Below, one piece after another: positions 42,901-54,890 of a stretch of DNA of 64,000 nt; within the stretch, counting starts at the first letter, position 1; each line of letters begins with the position of its first letter. The notes beneath the pieces are model-generated. The model worked only from the letters and a program-made list of their open reading frames with translations. It was not told the DNA's origin and did no database searches. The stretch comes from Scatophagus argus (taxonomy: Eukaryota > Chordata > Actinopteri > Scatophagidae), in assembly GCF_020382885.2 (NCBI RefSeq), contig NC_058511.1, forward strand, positions 16,482,504 to 16,546,503. Reading direction: 5' to 3'. The translations under genes and the position numbers were made by a program.

Positions 42901-45900
42901 ATAAACTGAGCCAAGAGGCGTTGTGAGTGCAGGAAGCATCTGTGGGGCATGTTGTTAATATGCAAATGCTTGAGAGAGAGTGTGCGCGTATGTGTGTGTT
43001 TGTGAATACGTGAGTGGGAAAACACATATACAAATCCATGTGTCCAAGAGCCCATGGTTGCATGTGTATGTATGTGTGAATTTGCATACACCTCTGCGCT
43101 GGTTTACAGAAAGGCCTCAAAACACACTCCAGTCTTCGAGCTACCTGCCCTCCCCCAAAATTTAAAGACAGGGCTCTAAATGACAGACAGGGACAGAGAG
43201 GGGGAAGGGAGGGGTGAGGAGGAGACAGGCAGGGGGCAATTTGTCTCTGTGTTTGTTAGTGGGGGTGGATATTAAGGAGGACTGCTACTGTGGTTTAAAC
43301 AAGTTTAACTTTTCAGTGTAAAAGAAATGGAAGGAAGGACGTGCACACAGTCCAGTGATGTTAGTTGGGAATGTCTGAAACATATAAAGCTCAGTTTAGA
43401 CAGATTTTTAAAAATGCAACGCATCTGAGTCTCAGGACTGAATTAAAAAATTATATTAATAAATAAACCATGAAATGAAAAAAGTGAGGCTGTTTATAAC
43501 TGGTCATTTAGACTGAATGTGGATATTTGGACAAAAACAGATGAAACCATTTGTTCCCTTTAATCCTACATTTAATACATAATACACAGTACAAATCCCT
43601 GAAAACGAAAATGTCTCTTGCTGTACTACAAGCAATTTCTAGCTCAGAATGCAGCAATAAATCTTTTTTCTCATTTTATTCCAATTAATTTACAGTACAA
43701 CTAAGTCAAAACTCATTCATTAACATTACAACAAAGACAGGACAAGAAGAAAAACAACAAAGGGAAAAAGGAAAAACTAAGTACCTTCAAGGTGACCTAG
43801 AAATTTCCTCCAGATTTTGTGCTTCTCTTTATCATATTTTCTAATCTTGTAATTAACATAACCTCATGTCATTGTCTTTGCAGGCACACACATTCATCCA
43901 TTCCCTACAAGAGGGGGCTTCAGAGCTATCCAAGTGTCTGAGAATAAGTAAGTAAGCAATAAGTAAGTCTCACAGACAGCAAAGCGACCCCACAAAGCAT
44001 GCACCAATGCCCCGTTCTCCTCCCCACATCTCCAGCACAGATCATCATCTAACAGGTCCATATCTATAAAACACCTTAGACATTATACCTTTGCTTTTAG
44101 CCTCTCTTAGATTCTTGCCAATATTTGAAATTATTTTTAACCAAGAATTCTTATCAATCTCTGATTTCAAGTCTTTCTGCCACTCAATCCGAAGACACTC
44201 ACATTTATCATTCCTTGCAGCAATAAATCATTTTGGAGAATGAGTGAAGTGGGATTTTGCTCAAATCCTCTCAACTGTTTGCCACCATTTGAACATGGCT
44301 ATTGTGATGTGTTCCGGCCATATGTCTGCAACATCGGTACACATCCTTCTCCTGACAGCATGTTTGCCTGCCACCCACATGTCATGTCTTTATGTAAAAA
44401 AGGATTATAATGGGTGTTAGGCTTGGCCCTTAAAGCACAAAGCAGCCGCATCCAGGCAGCCTTTGTCATCGCCTTGTGCATAACACTTTCCTAACATGAC
44501 AGCACTAAGCTGCTGTGGTGGAGACGGAAATCAATCATGAGACAAACAGACAGATGCTGATGTACTCGTAGCTCTGCAGAGTATTACTCCAAAATGCACA
44601 GGATCACTTAAGGTGACTCACACGGCTGTCACAACTGAGATCAATCAACCAGTCGATGATCGTGTAATTTCTGTACAAACTGAATCATCACGTTTCATTA
44701 AGCACCACTGTACGATGACGCGATAACACCAACACCAATACTTGGAGTCAGGGTTATCTATCAAGCATAGACACAAGTGCTATAAGAGAGTGATCCACCT
44801 TGGAATAGGTCTATAACTGCAGATGTAGGCCATCGATTGTACCCGAGTGTTTAATGTCTAAAATAGCAACAATGTCTGTGGCTGCAAATAACAACTGCTG
44901 CCATTATCCATTAATGTGGAAAATTATTTTCTTTATTCATTAACTGGTTGGTCAATAAAATGTCAGACAATAGTGAAAAATGTTCATCACAATTTTCAAA
45001 AGCTGACACATTGAAATGTCTTGTTTTGCCCCACCAACCAAAATAAATTCAGTTTAAAATAAATGACACTGTAGTTGACATCAACAATAGCAGTTTGAAT
45101 TACATGATAAAAGTGGACATGTATGGTGAAATACTGTAAAATGATTTATTTTTTTACACTGAGCAAACCAAAACCACAACGCGTGGACACATGCAGAAAC
45201 CCAAACTTCAAAAGAACCAGACATGGCGGAGCTGTGGTTAGAAGGATCCTGTGAATTCACCACCATTATAAAAGCATTAAAAGAGTTTGAGAGACTTGTT
45301 ACAAATACTCAACAGTGACTCCTCTTTAAAGAAGAATATTACATTACAGCTACACAGTCAGTCACAACAGGGTCAGAGAAACTGAGAGAAAGGAAACTGG
45401 AGTATGGTGTTAAGATCGTCTCTGGAGGAATAACAAAGAAAAAGTGAAAATCCTGAACCACCCCACCCTGTCAGTCCTTGATGCTACTGTACTGATGACT
45501 CCCTTTGCTATTTGCTGCCAATGTGGCGTCCTGCGACATCTATGACTTCATCAGTGGTGCCCTGTCAGTGCTGGTTAACCACTCAAACATGATCTAATGC
45601 AGTTAAAGTGAGCTTGCATCTTCACTCTTCTGATCCCCGCAGGCTACTGATATGCTCCATAGAACACAATGTACTACATGCTGCAAACTGGGATGCCATG
45701 GGAAACAGCTGAATAAATATATAGGCTACAAGGAGTGATGATCTACTGGGGGAAATAAAAATCTTCCTATTCATCATGCACTCTATTTTTACACTCCTCC
45801 ATCACCCGCCCCTCTCCTTCCATCCTCATCCCTCCTCCATCTCTTCGGTATCACCATTCAGCCATTTTAGTGCAGTCAACCCATCATATGAGCCAGAGTG

Positions 45901-47881
45901 TGCAGGACTGAATGGTTGTATATGAAACATATGGCTGGTCGCTGCTTTATCCTTTATCCACAGTCGGCAGCCCAAACAACTCCAAACACTAACATCTTGA
46001 GGCCCTGCGGAGCCTTCGTACTCTCCATTGGGGATTTGATGTCTATGGCTACTGGAAACAGCTGGTGAAGAACTGGTCCGATGAATGGCCAGGGGTTTGC
46101 CATGGTGCTTTCTATCCCGTGTAAAGAGAATCAAGCGTGTAATACACAACTCCGTCAAATGGTGCAGGCCTGAGGGGGGTGGTATGCTAATGTTATTTCA
46201 GCTTCAGTCCCGCTGCTACAGTCATTACGTATTCATGGAGTTTGTTAGGGGATTTTTGATCTCTGAAAATGTGGAATAATATGCCACTCTGGAAAGAACA
46301 GGCTCTCACACAGTCATATATGACAGCACTGGATTCAGTGAAGGTCAACAAACCATCAACAGAGGGGGGTATAAATAGTTGCACCTATCAGCGTTGAATT
46401 ATACATTAGACTATCTTCTTCAACACATATATTCCATTCAAATTCAGTGTCTTAAATAAAATAATGCTGTGTGATGTCACCTAAAATTCAGATGGTGCTG
46501 TGGACATTTTAAGAGCGAACTTACGAACTGATGACCTAAAAAGTACAAAATATTGCGTAAGAACAAATGTTAGTTGTCGACACAAAAGTTAAGATGAAGC
46601 ACAATAAAAAGGCCCAAGTGTTAATGTGTTCTTGTTATCCTCACTGATTCCCTTCCTCCAGAGCAAAACCTGCACATTGAGTGACCAGACTCTACTGATA
46701 AACAACAGAATTTTTCAATACTAATATTTTGAGCTGCTATCAATACTAGTTGTTGAAGTTCCCTTAGCACATGTTAACTGTTAATAACACCTGCATTCTG
46801 CTCCAGTATCTCAGTAAGCAGTAAGCCAGTGTGACAGTGAGGCAGCACGCACAGCACCAGGACCCTGAAACCAAAGTCAGCCATCATTCATTTTATTACT
46901 AACACCTGTGCTTTTCTTACTGTGACCTGTCAAAATGTCTTCTGTGAAAAAGACCTATTGATGGCCAGGTGCTTAAGATGCATTTCTTTAGACTGAAATT
47001 TAGTCTTAGTCTACAGAGCAAATAGTGAAACAAGCTTAAAAATGATGTTTTTTGAATATTATTTCAAATGATCATACATTACATGATGATACAGTTCAAT
47101 GAGGTCAACATAAGTTTGTTCATTTAACGTGTGTGATTTTATATATTTCTGCATATTTTTGTTTGACAAAAACCTCTGATCTCCAAACTGTGTGCTTTTG
47201 AAGAAGTAAGAAAAACAGCCTTGACCTTAGTTTCACCTCCATACGTTTCTGAGATTATCCAGCATGTTCTGAATCAGATCAAGATTGTCGTGATATACAG
47301 TATTAATATGTCTAATGAAGTGCATCCGAGCGTGGCTGTGTGCACCTTCTTAACGCTAAAGTAAATAGTTTTTAACGAAGGCTCAGAGTCAGCTGCTAGG
47401 ATGCTGTCACTGATGAACTGCTGACAAAGAAACCCACCATGGCCAACTGGTCTGTGTTGATTTGCTCTTTTAGAAATACCTCCCAGTCACCTCTCTTCCC
47501 ATCACCTCCTCCCTCCTCCGAGCCCCCCTCTCTCCTCCCTTTATATTCCTTTCTCCTCTGCTGCCATTCCAATTCTCAAAATTTCCAAGCTCAGCACCAT
47601 GGAGACGAGTGATGCATCACCAGGGAGGAGGAGGAGGAGGAGGAGGAGGAGGAGGAGGAGGAGGAGGAGGAGGAGGAGGAGGAGGAAGAGGGAGGAGAGC
47701 AGGGTTCGAGGAGGTCAGGGTGCGGGGCGGAGGGGACCACCTCCCGGGAGGCAAGAAAGCCTCTGCTCCCTTTGTTAACAGCACAATTGGGACCGTTTCC
47801 TGGGCAACGGGTGAGCCCTGTGTAGGGGGAGGGAGAGGACAAAAGAGATGGGTGAGGGAGGAGGGGGGGCTTTGAGAGACT

Positions 47882-47931
<50 letters not shown>

Positions 47932-48352
47932 GGATGGGTCAACCGACTCAGCCGTGTCATTCACCGCTAAGAAATGTTTGAAAACCTTGTGCTCTGACAA
48001 AGTGTAATGTCTGTGCACATGCACACATGCACACACACACACACACACACACAAAGAAAGGTTGTTGTGGACCAGCGACTTGCTCTCTGTGCTTCTCTTT
48101 CAATCCACTGCCAATAAACACGGTGTTGGACATTAAATAAAACAAGAGGCTCTTTTATAGCTTGGGTCACGCTGGGTAGGATTTATCTGACCATGTTGTG
48201 TCTGTGTCTGTGTGTGAGTGTGTGTTTAGCTGGGATACATCTTTACTAGCTAACACAACAAGCTTGCTAAATGGTCTACTTTTTAGTTCACTGCAGCATG
48301 TTTTAACAGACTTGCAGCCATCGGGGTGCTTTATCAGCACTTTACAGAAACA

Positions 48353-48387
<35 letters not shown>

Positions 48388-51300
48388 CACCTCAAGTCCA
48401 TTCACACACTATGGGTGGAGTATCTGGGTTATTGTACACAGCAGCTGTAACACGACACAGTTTGTCTGAATGTGTTGTAAACCTGAGACAAGAGGCTGAT
48501 TTAACGACCTGAAAGCAGGAGGAAATGTGTGTAAGTGGGACTGAGCAGATTAAAAACAGACCATTGATTAGTCTTTGTCACTGCACAGCCTTCAGACAAA
48601 ACAAAACCCAGCTGATACCATGCAAAGATGAAATCAGGATGAGCGAGAAAAGACTTGGCCATAAGTCATTTTCACTGTATTACTACTGATGCAGTGTTCT
48701 GTAAAAGGGACAAAATGTCAGGGCTTATTTATTATCATCAATGGATTTTCATCAAGACAAAATTCACTTTTTTTTTTTAATTGCAGCCATTAAAAATTAT
48801 TTGCTGGCTTGGCTTCAGCTTTATGTAAATACGCCCTCTCATCAACCTAATTTAATTAACAGCTTTCATTGGCAATGACCCTCACTTGTCCCACGTGGCC
48901 TTGAGGAAACGTTCAGACAATCCCTGTTCTTATTATTTTTACTTTGACAGTCACAGGCCTTCGACCGTCTTGAAAATCGCCTCCACCATCCGTCTCTCCT
49001 CCACCTGCTTATAGAATAATTTTATTGTTCTGCTGAATACCCAAGAATCACATCCTATTTTCTGCACAAGGTAGATAGGAAGTCTATGAGAATGTGATCT
49101 GATAATTCATTTGAAGATTTAGTATTTTCCTTGGTTCTTCATAGCAGGATATGTAAATCCACTAAATCTGTATTAACTGCGTGTGTTGCAGCACATTTCT
49201 CATACACCAAACATTTATCTGAGAGCATAACTGAGCACTGAGAGCATAACTACACAGTAGTTCTTGAAAGTAATTTCTCAAAAGACACAGCTACAGGAAA
49301 GCAAAAACTCCTTTCTGCAAAAAAAAATACCCTCAAATGATATTTAAATCTAATAATGGTGGACTTATTAAGTACCTTAAATTAAAGAAAGAGCCATCCT
49401 GACATTTTACTGCTGTATATCACCATTGTGTTGTGAACCAAATGCCATCAAACTGAATGCTTTTAGAAGCCAAGGACAGTTCATACTAGTTTAACTGATT
49501 TGGGGTGATGGACCCACGCAGCTTTACATTCATCCTGTAGCTACAGTGTGTATCTACCTCTAAAGAAGGGGATTTTAGCCTGGTTCTTTTTTTTCTTTTT
49601 CTAATGCCAGTCAAATCCGCCACGCTCTCACTTATATTATGTGAGCGTGGCATAGCATCATTGGCACAGAAATAGCCGATTCCCAGCCCCAAGGCCGCTG
49701 TCCCACTTCAGCTGCGAGGTCATTCAGCGGTCAGCGATGACTGACTGAGCGAGGATGAACACCGAAACAGCAAATCCTGTTTTTAGAAATCAGCGTGTTT
49801 GTGTTGTTTCCTGTTCAGGCAGCCATAAAATACGTGTTTGAGAAATGAATGTGTAAAACTGTGAAAAAGGGCAAAGTGAACATCACCAGACGGTAGTTTT
49901 AGAAGTTTTATCGTAGAAGATATAGCAACAGGAAAGTTTACAACGACAAATTGCGCCCACTTTTCCAAAAAACAAAAACCTTGAAAAGACCTTGACGAGC
50001 CAGACAAGGAAAAAGAGATTCAGAAAGACACCACTTCAGGGGGTTGAGACAAGAACTGCAAGAACGGCAGGCGCTGGTTCTCGTCCAACTCCCAGTTTCT
50101 CCATGGTGCAAGGCATTCATCATCATTATCATGGCTATTCAGTTTACCTAATTCCCTTTAAAATCAACTGTCAATTCTCATTTGGCTGCCCCCAACATCT
50201 TATAGGCTTTGAATTCTCCCATGAACTGGATCTAGGGCAAGTTATCTGGAAAACAAGAGCCAAACAGAGGCGTAGTCTCCGTTATTTGGAACCTATTGGG
50301 TTTCCAAGTGTTTTCAAAACCCAATGAGCATTTCTGAGCACTAAAAAAGACTTAATTGTGGATCCATGACCAATCAAAGTGAACACCGTCTAAACCACGA
50401 GTGCCTCTCTCTGTTCACTGCAACCCACACACTGCGATTAGATGTAAAAAGCTAACCTGGCCTCAGAGCAACACAGCACTGGCTTAGTAACATCTTGGTA
50501 ATGAGGAAATGATTCCGCCAAAACCGAATACATCTATCTGATTTACACAATAGGGTTTTACAGGCGTTTCTTGAAAGAATCCAGCAAAAATCACTCTGTG
50601 AAGACTTAAAAAAAAACCCAAAACAAAACAGGACACGGAGCGTGTGTGAGCAGGTAGACGGACGTAGGAGTGTTTGCATCATTTCCAAATGCGAGCAGTT
50701 GTGATACGATGCAATGTTGTGTGCTGCCAGGCGGCTAGGGCATGTTCAGGGGTTACATAACCCTGGATTTTCGTGGCACACAACTTCTCCCGCCCTCTCG
50801 TCTCTCTCTCTCTCTCTCTCTCTCGCACAATGTGTCTATCCTGAGCACAGCGAAGTGGAGCAGGCACAGATGGTCGGCAGGCTCCACACATGGACCTCAA
50901 CGCTGTGCCAGGCAGGGCGGGGCGGGTGTCAAAGGGTAAAAGTGATAGAAAGAGCGGGAGGTGATGGGAACATGATGCTGAGAAAGGATAAACTGAGATA
51001 AATATAGATAGATGGACTGATAAACACACACACAGATAGGCAGACAGTTCAGCCAACAGAGCATCCGATCTCATGTTTTGGTGCAGTTTGGCCAGTAATT
51101 GCTCGATAGATTGAGCTTCCAGAGGGATCAGCCGATGTAAAGGCTGGGATTAACTTAACGAGGTGATGCATCTGCTCCACGATTGTGTTTAAATGCCCAA
51201 CTTGACATTTCAAAGAGGATAACACAGCCCCAACAGTCAGATGCTGTGGCTGCTAGTAAATCTATAGATAATCTAAGGGGTCGGAACAATAAAACACAAG

Positions 51301-53319
51301 ACTAAATACTAGAATCTGAGCTTTAATCCATCAGCCGAACTGAAGTGAAACAGAGGAATGTTTGGGATCTTCACTCCCAGGATAAGTTGACTAACTGCCC
51401 AAAAGCTTGTTACGTAAAACGTCTTTGGTGCACAACAGCTGATGTGAATAGTCCCAACATGGGGAGCTAAATCGCTGTCAGTCAAAATGCTGAACCATTT
51501 TAGGACAACACACCCTATTAAATCAGTGGCATTTAATAATGCATTGTGATCATGGCCCCCAGGGACAAGTATTAAAACTTAATTTTCTGCTTAATGTTTT
51601 TGGTAATACACTCCAGGTCCCTGGAGCTAAATGAGTCAAACTAAAGTAGGCTACCACTTCAGTATTACTAATTCTCAGCACCAATGTAGCCGTTGTGATT
51701 GCTATCTAGGCTGCTGATGTCCATGGGGCAGGCTGTGCAGCAGAAACACTGAACCACTAATCAACATGTGAGGAAGACTATTTACATCACAGAGCCCTGT
51801 CCTGACCTCACAATACATACATGTAGATAGAAATGCTGTCTGCGTGCATAACTCTGTTTGTAAAAATGTGTCAATTTCACTGCTGTACGGCCACAGTGAT
51901 GTGACTCACAACACTGTACAGAAAACGTCAGACAGGAACAAAGTGAGTGTGAAACAGTTACACAAGAATAAAAAACAAAAACACAGAGATATGAAATTTC
52001 CATTATTAATGTTTTTAACTACTTTTTAAGAATTTAGAATGAAAAATTTAAGAAAGCAGAAAGTACCAAGAAATCAGTTTATCGTGTACATCAAAATCTA
52101 AAATGACTTTGTTTGTGTGTAAACCCATTTTACACAGGCCATTACCTGCCTGTGTTCCCAATCCATAGTTTGAGTAAAGAAAATCAATCAAAACAAGCTG
52201 AAATTAATACCCAGCAGTAATTTGTAATCTATCTGGTAAGCTCAATTCAAGGTTTACAGTCCACTAATCATTCATTATGTGGTGGAATATGAAAAACCTG
52301 GGAAATATCGTCCTTCATAACGTGATAAATTCAAATGTCTTGTTTTGTCTGAACAAATGACACAAAACAGAGAAAAGTCAAGAATGCTCACATTTTAAAA
52401 GATGGAAGCATAAACTACTTTTCAAGCATTTTTGCGCAAATTCTCATACTAATAATTAATTTTTCAAAACAGAAGTGAATCGATCTTTTATGAGCTAACT
52501 GGTTAACTTTTAGTCATTTCAGCTCTAGAAAAAAACCAGAGGAGAAGAGGTGAGCTGCAGGAAGAAAATGAAAAGGAAACCAAACGCACAAGATGCAACA
52601 CAACGACTATCACTTCTAAATAAGATGCTGTGAATGAGTTTCTTAGGCAGTGGAGCTTAAAAAAAATTGCTCAAAACAGAAAGGACCTGAACTCATCTGC
52701 AATGTTTAGCATATATGACTATAATACAAAAATTGCGTCTCTCAAAATGTGGTACAATTTAAAAATTATTTTGATCAGGTAGAAGATCATTTTATAGGGG
52801 CAAGTGCCCAATTTTTGTCCCAAATCCATAGCTTTAAATAGCTGAATTAACATAACAATGGGCTGAAATCAGTTATGTCTGTCTAATTTTATATATCAAG
52901 TTTCTTTTCGTAATTAATGCATTAAAAAGCCTAATGTGTCCTAAACATTCCCCTCTCATTGAGTGGGTGTGGCAGAAGTCAAAGCTGCTATGTTTCAGTC
53001 TCACTGTGGTCTAAAATGTCTTTGAAAGGGACAACAGGAAGAAAACACTCATGCCTTATTTTCCATGACACCAAAATATCAGTATGCAAAGCTTTCACAT
53101 GCCAGCGGTGTACTGTACCTCCATGGCGAGGGCGGCAGTCTGCTGGTCGTAATGGTTCAGTATGTTCGGCATGAACGTGGAGTTGTAGGGCAGCCCCTGG
53201 CACATGCGCAGGGTGATGGGCTCACAGGTGAACAGACTGTGGCTCCCCGCCGCTGCATCCATGGGGATGGCAACACACGCCGTCAACATGGACACCGACA
53301 GCACCCACAGGAGATCCAT
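35795..53319 (-). CDS. fzd3: Frizzled-3 Wnt / planar-cell-polarity receptor, complete coding sequence
   Basis: Eight coding exons in transcript order: 53319-53119, 42395-42199, 41011-40549, 40449-40150, 39995-39744, 37548-37400, 36411-36154 and 36053-35795 (stop TGA at 35797-35795). They join in phase to a predicted 692 aa; human FZD3 is about 666. Signal peptide at residues 1-24; Cys-rich Wnt-binding domain about 28-140 ([32 protein letters not shown]); seven membrane segments from [19 protein letters not shown] to [12 protein letters not shown]. The Dishevelled-binding KTxxxW motif reads KTCFEW just after segment 7. FZD3 rather than FZD6 is chosen from [30 protein letters not shown] and the tail [15 protein letters not shown] with [18 protein letters not shown] at 53319 has a good context (purine at -3, G at +4). 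Intron after the first coding exon is 10.7 kb. Confidence 0.96.
36055..36153 (-). other. Short fzd3 intron between the last two coding exons
   Basis: About 100 bases with a gtgggt donor and CCCAG acceptor. Retention would leave the frame open but replace the tail sequence; no evidence for this. Confidence 0.6.
37839..37878. repeat. (TG)n microsatellite in fzd3 intron
   Basis: About 20 uninterrupted TG units between the segment-6 and segment-7 exons. Confidence 0.95.
40150..41011 (-). CDS. fzd3: fzd3 exons 3-4 (coding): linker and membrane segments 1-5
   Basis: Exon 41011-40549 encodes [11 protein letters not shown], the conserved linker Cys pattern [12 protein letters not shown], and membrane segments 1 and 2 ([38 protein letters not shown]). 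Exon 40449-40150 encodes segments 3 to 5, including [18 protein letters not shown] and [17 protein letters not shown]. Segment 5 reads [19 protein letters not shown] across the next junction and contains an Asp; see findings. Confidence 0.95.
42199..42395 (-). CDS. fzd3: fzd3 second coding exon: remainder of CRD
   Basis: Begins [14 protein letters not shown] and carries the conserved [18 protein letters not shown] and [15 protein letters not shown]ys motifs. It ends with AG of an Arg codon completed by the next exon (RFPDCDE). Confidence 0.95.
43650..44480 (-). mobile_element. Degraded L1-type LINE fragment (3' end of ORF2) in fzd3 intron
   Basis: Reading the minus strand, pieces of an L1-like ORF2 C-terminal region are visible: [20 protein letters not shown], then [12 protein letters not shown] and, in another frame, [20 protein letters not shown]. 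The last piece carries the C-x2-C-x8-H part of the zinc-knuckle typical of L1 ORF2 ends. Stops and frameshifts break the frame between pieces, and the final Cys of the knuckle is not where expected. No ORF1, 5' end or reverse-transcriptase core was found, so this is a 5'-truncated fossil. Confidence 0.7.
44915..45060. repeat. Degraded teleost interspersed repeat (GCTGCAAC... family), copy 2
   Basis: Contains TCAATAAAATGTCAGACAAT, GTGAAAAATGTTCATCACAA and AAATGTCTTGTTTTGCC in the order of the family consensus as I remember it. The AAATGTCTTGTTTTG segment is shared with copy 3. Confidence 0.65.
47624..47686. repeat. (GGA)n trinucleotide tract, about 21 units
   Basis: Uninterrupted GGA triplets on the plus strand, so CCT triplets in the fzd3 sense strand. 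Followed by further purine-rich sequence and (GA)n at 47886-47928. Confidence 0.95.
47886..47928. repeat. (GA)n microsatellite
   Basis: About 21 GA units on the plus strand, 200 bases from the (GGA)n tract. Confidence 0.95.
48031..48053. repeat. (AC)n microsatellite
   Basis: About 11 AC units, preceded by imperfect repeats. Confidence 0.9.
48353..48386. repeat. Compound (CT)n(CA)n microsatellite
   Basis: About 7 CT units followed directly by CA units. Confidence 0.9.
49619..49651. other. Short inverted repeat (hairpin potential) in fzd3 intron
   Basis: Left arm GCCACGCTCTCA and right arm TGAGCGTGGC pair over 10 bases with a two-base bulge, around an 11-base AT-rich loop. Function unknown. 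Confidence 0.6.
52310..52530. repeat. Degraded teleost interspersed repeat (GCTGCAAC... family), copy 3
   Basis: Includes AAATGTCTTGTTTTGTCTG shared with copy 2, AATTAATTTTTCAAAACAG, a CGATCTTTTATGAGC segment, and ends near TCATTTCAGCTCTAGA, matching the family's far end in my memory. Confidence 0.6.
53119..53319 (-). CDS. fzd3: fzd3 first coding exon: signal peptide and start of CRD
   Basis: Encodes [16 protein letters not shown], a hydrophobic secretion signal, then [14 protein letters not shown] and [13 protein letters not shown], the first part of the Frizzled cysteine-rich domain. Ends at a GAG/gtacag donor. Sixty-seven whole codons. Confidence 0.95.
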
Positions 53320-54890
53320 GGCTCGTCCGTACAGTAGGAGAGAAGAAAGAACCAGGGTACAGCTGGTCAGGAAGAGAGGGTGAGCCTGCCTTGTTCACCA
53401 GGAAAGGGTAATCACAAAGCTTAAGGAGTGTCCAGGACTGTCTGGTAGCCTCGTCCTCCTCCTCTTCAGGTCACAGAGAAACAGCCTGGGTCGGGCAGCG
53501 TAATTCAACACAGCCATGGCTGAAGCTGGCCACATCCATCGCCGTGGGGATTCCTGTCAGCGGCAGCAGCAGTATGTCACAAGACCTCCATCACCTGAGA
53601 GACGCTGTGGTCCTTTAAGACGCCGCGCTGTGTGACCCAATGGCTCTCACTCCTCCCTCTCCTGCCTCGATGGACAGCGATGACGCTTGGGAGAAAAGAA
53701 CAACGACAACCACAGATGGAGATGATGCGACCTGAAAAATAAAACGTTTTTAAATGTGTATTAGGTATCACATTGCCAGAAGTAATGTACATCATCTCTG
53801 GTATGTTTTGAACTTTTTTTAATACATTAAATTTCAACTGAAAAACACACACACAAAAAGCTATTTCAAGAGGGTTGGGAATTGCTTTTCAGGTCACTAA
53901 CTGTGGCAGAATTCATTTGCAAAAAATATATCAGACTAGACGAAGAAAAACGGCAAAACATTCACATAAAATACAAATATCCTAACCGTAGCTGGGTTCA
54001 AACATCTGCCTCAGCATTCATTCATTAGTTTGTTTTTTTTTGTGACAATTTGTGGCAAGTTACTCCTTCTAATTATTTCAGTGGCTCAACATTAATTTGC
54101 GAACTAATGAAAACCACATTTCAGAAAGAGTTTAAGCAATTATTTTATCTATTATTTTAGAATTAGCCTTTTTACATGACGGAAATTGCTACGATTACAT
54201 GACAGCACACACCCATACACACTCTATACCTTTCCATTTAAGGAAAACATAAATAATATCCTCTTAAACTGCGCCAAACGTCAAACTAGCCCAGCTGCAT
54301 TTCAAGGGTTTAGTGTTTTAAATGTGATACTGTTGCGTCTGTTAGCCGTTACCTGTGCGTCAGTGTTAACGGGCTCCTCCTATAGCTCCTAGCAGGGGAT
54401 TCAGAAATTAATTGCTCCTCACAAATATGAGTGAAGCTAACTAAGGTAAACGGGAGGCTCGTCACGGTTGTTTGTCCCTGCCCAGTGTAACTGAGTCACT
54501 ACAGAAAAACGATTAAGTAAAACGGACAAAAATGTCAAACAACGCAGCGAGACAAAAGATGACGGTTACTTAAATGATGGTAACCGTGGCATATGCACCC
54601 TGCGTACCGGTGTTAAAATTGCCTGCACCGAGCCGGGCGGCGGCAATGGAGGTGTTTGAACGTAAGAAACACTCTATAAATGTAAGCTAAACTGGTTAAA
54701 TGGAGGGCAACTTTACCTGAATGTTGTGCCGAAAATTCACGTGTAGCAACGGGGTCTCCGGCGCTCCTCGAGTTGGTAACAATGAGTGAATGTCCCTCTA
54801 CCAGCACCCTCCTCCCAGCTCCTCCTGTCCTCCTCTGTCCTCCTCCCCGCTTCTGTCCCTCCTCTCTGCCGAGCGTCAAGTCCGCGACAT
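53320..54890 (-). promoter_or_regulatory. fzd3: fzd3 5' UTR, inferred non-coding first exon and promoter region
   Basis: Upstream of the ATG an open exon extends to a good 3' splice site (TTTTTCAG before 53731), giving 412 bases of 5' UTR. A matching donor (ATTCAG/gtaaag) lies at 54717/54716, so a non-coding exon 1 probably spans 54717 to about 54,860-54,890. The flanking sequence is the most C/G-rich stretch locally and includes a CCGGGCGGCGGC-like segment near 54,635. Transcription start is not determined. Confidence 0.5.

Larger units (their letters stand above)
42396..53118 (-). other. Large fzd3 intron between CRD exons
   Basis: A 10.7-kb intron without recognisable genes. It holds an L1-type remnant (43650-44480), two copies of the GCTGCAAC repeat (44915-45060 and 52310-52530), a (GGA)n/(GA)n purine region (47624-47928), CA/CT tracts (48031-48053, 48353-48386, 50801-50824) and a short hairpin (49619-49651). 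Confidence 0.8.

Noticed and set aside
47609..47875. Gly-run and Pro-run reading frames
   Set aside because: They are translations of the (GGA)n tract and carry no protein-like context.
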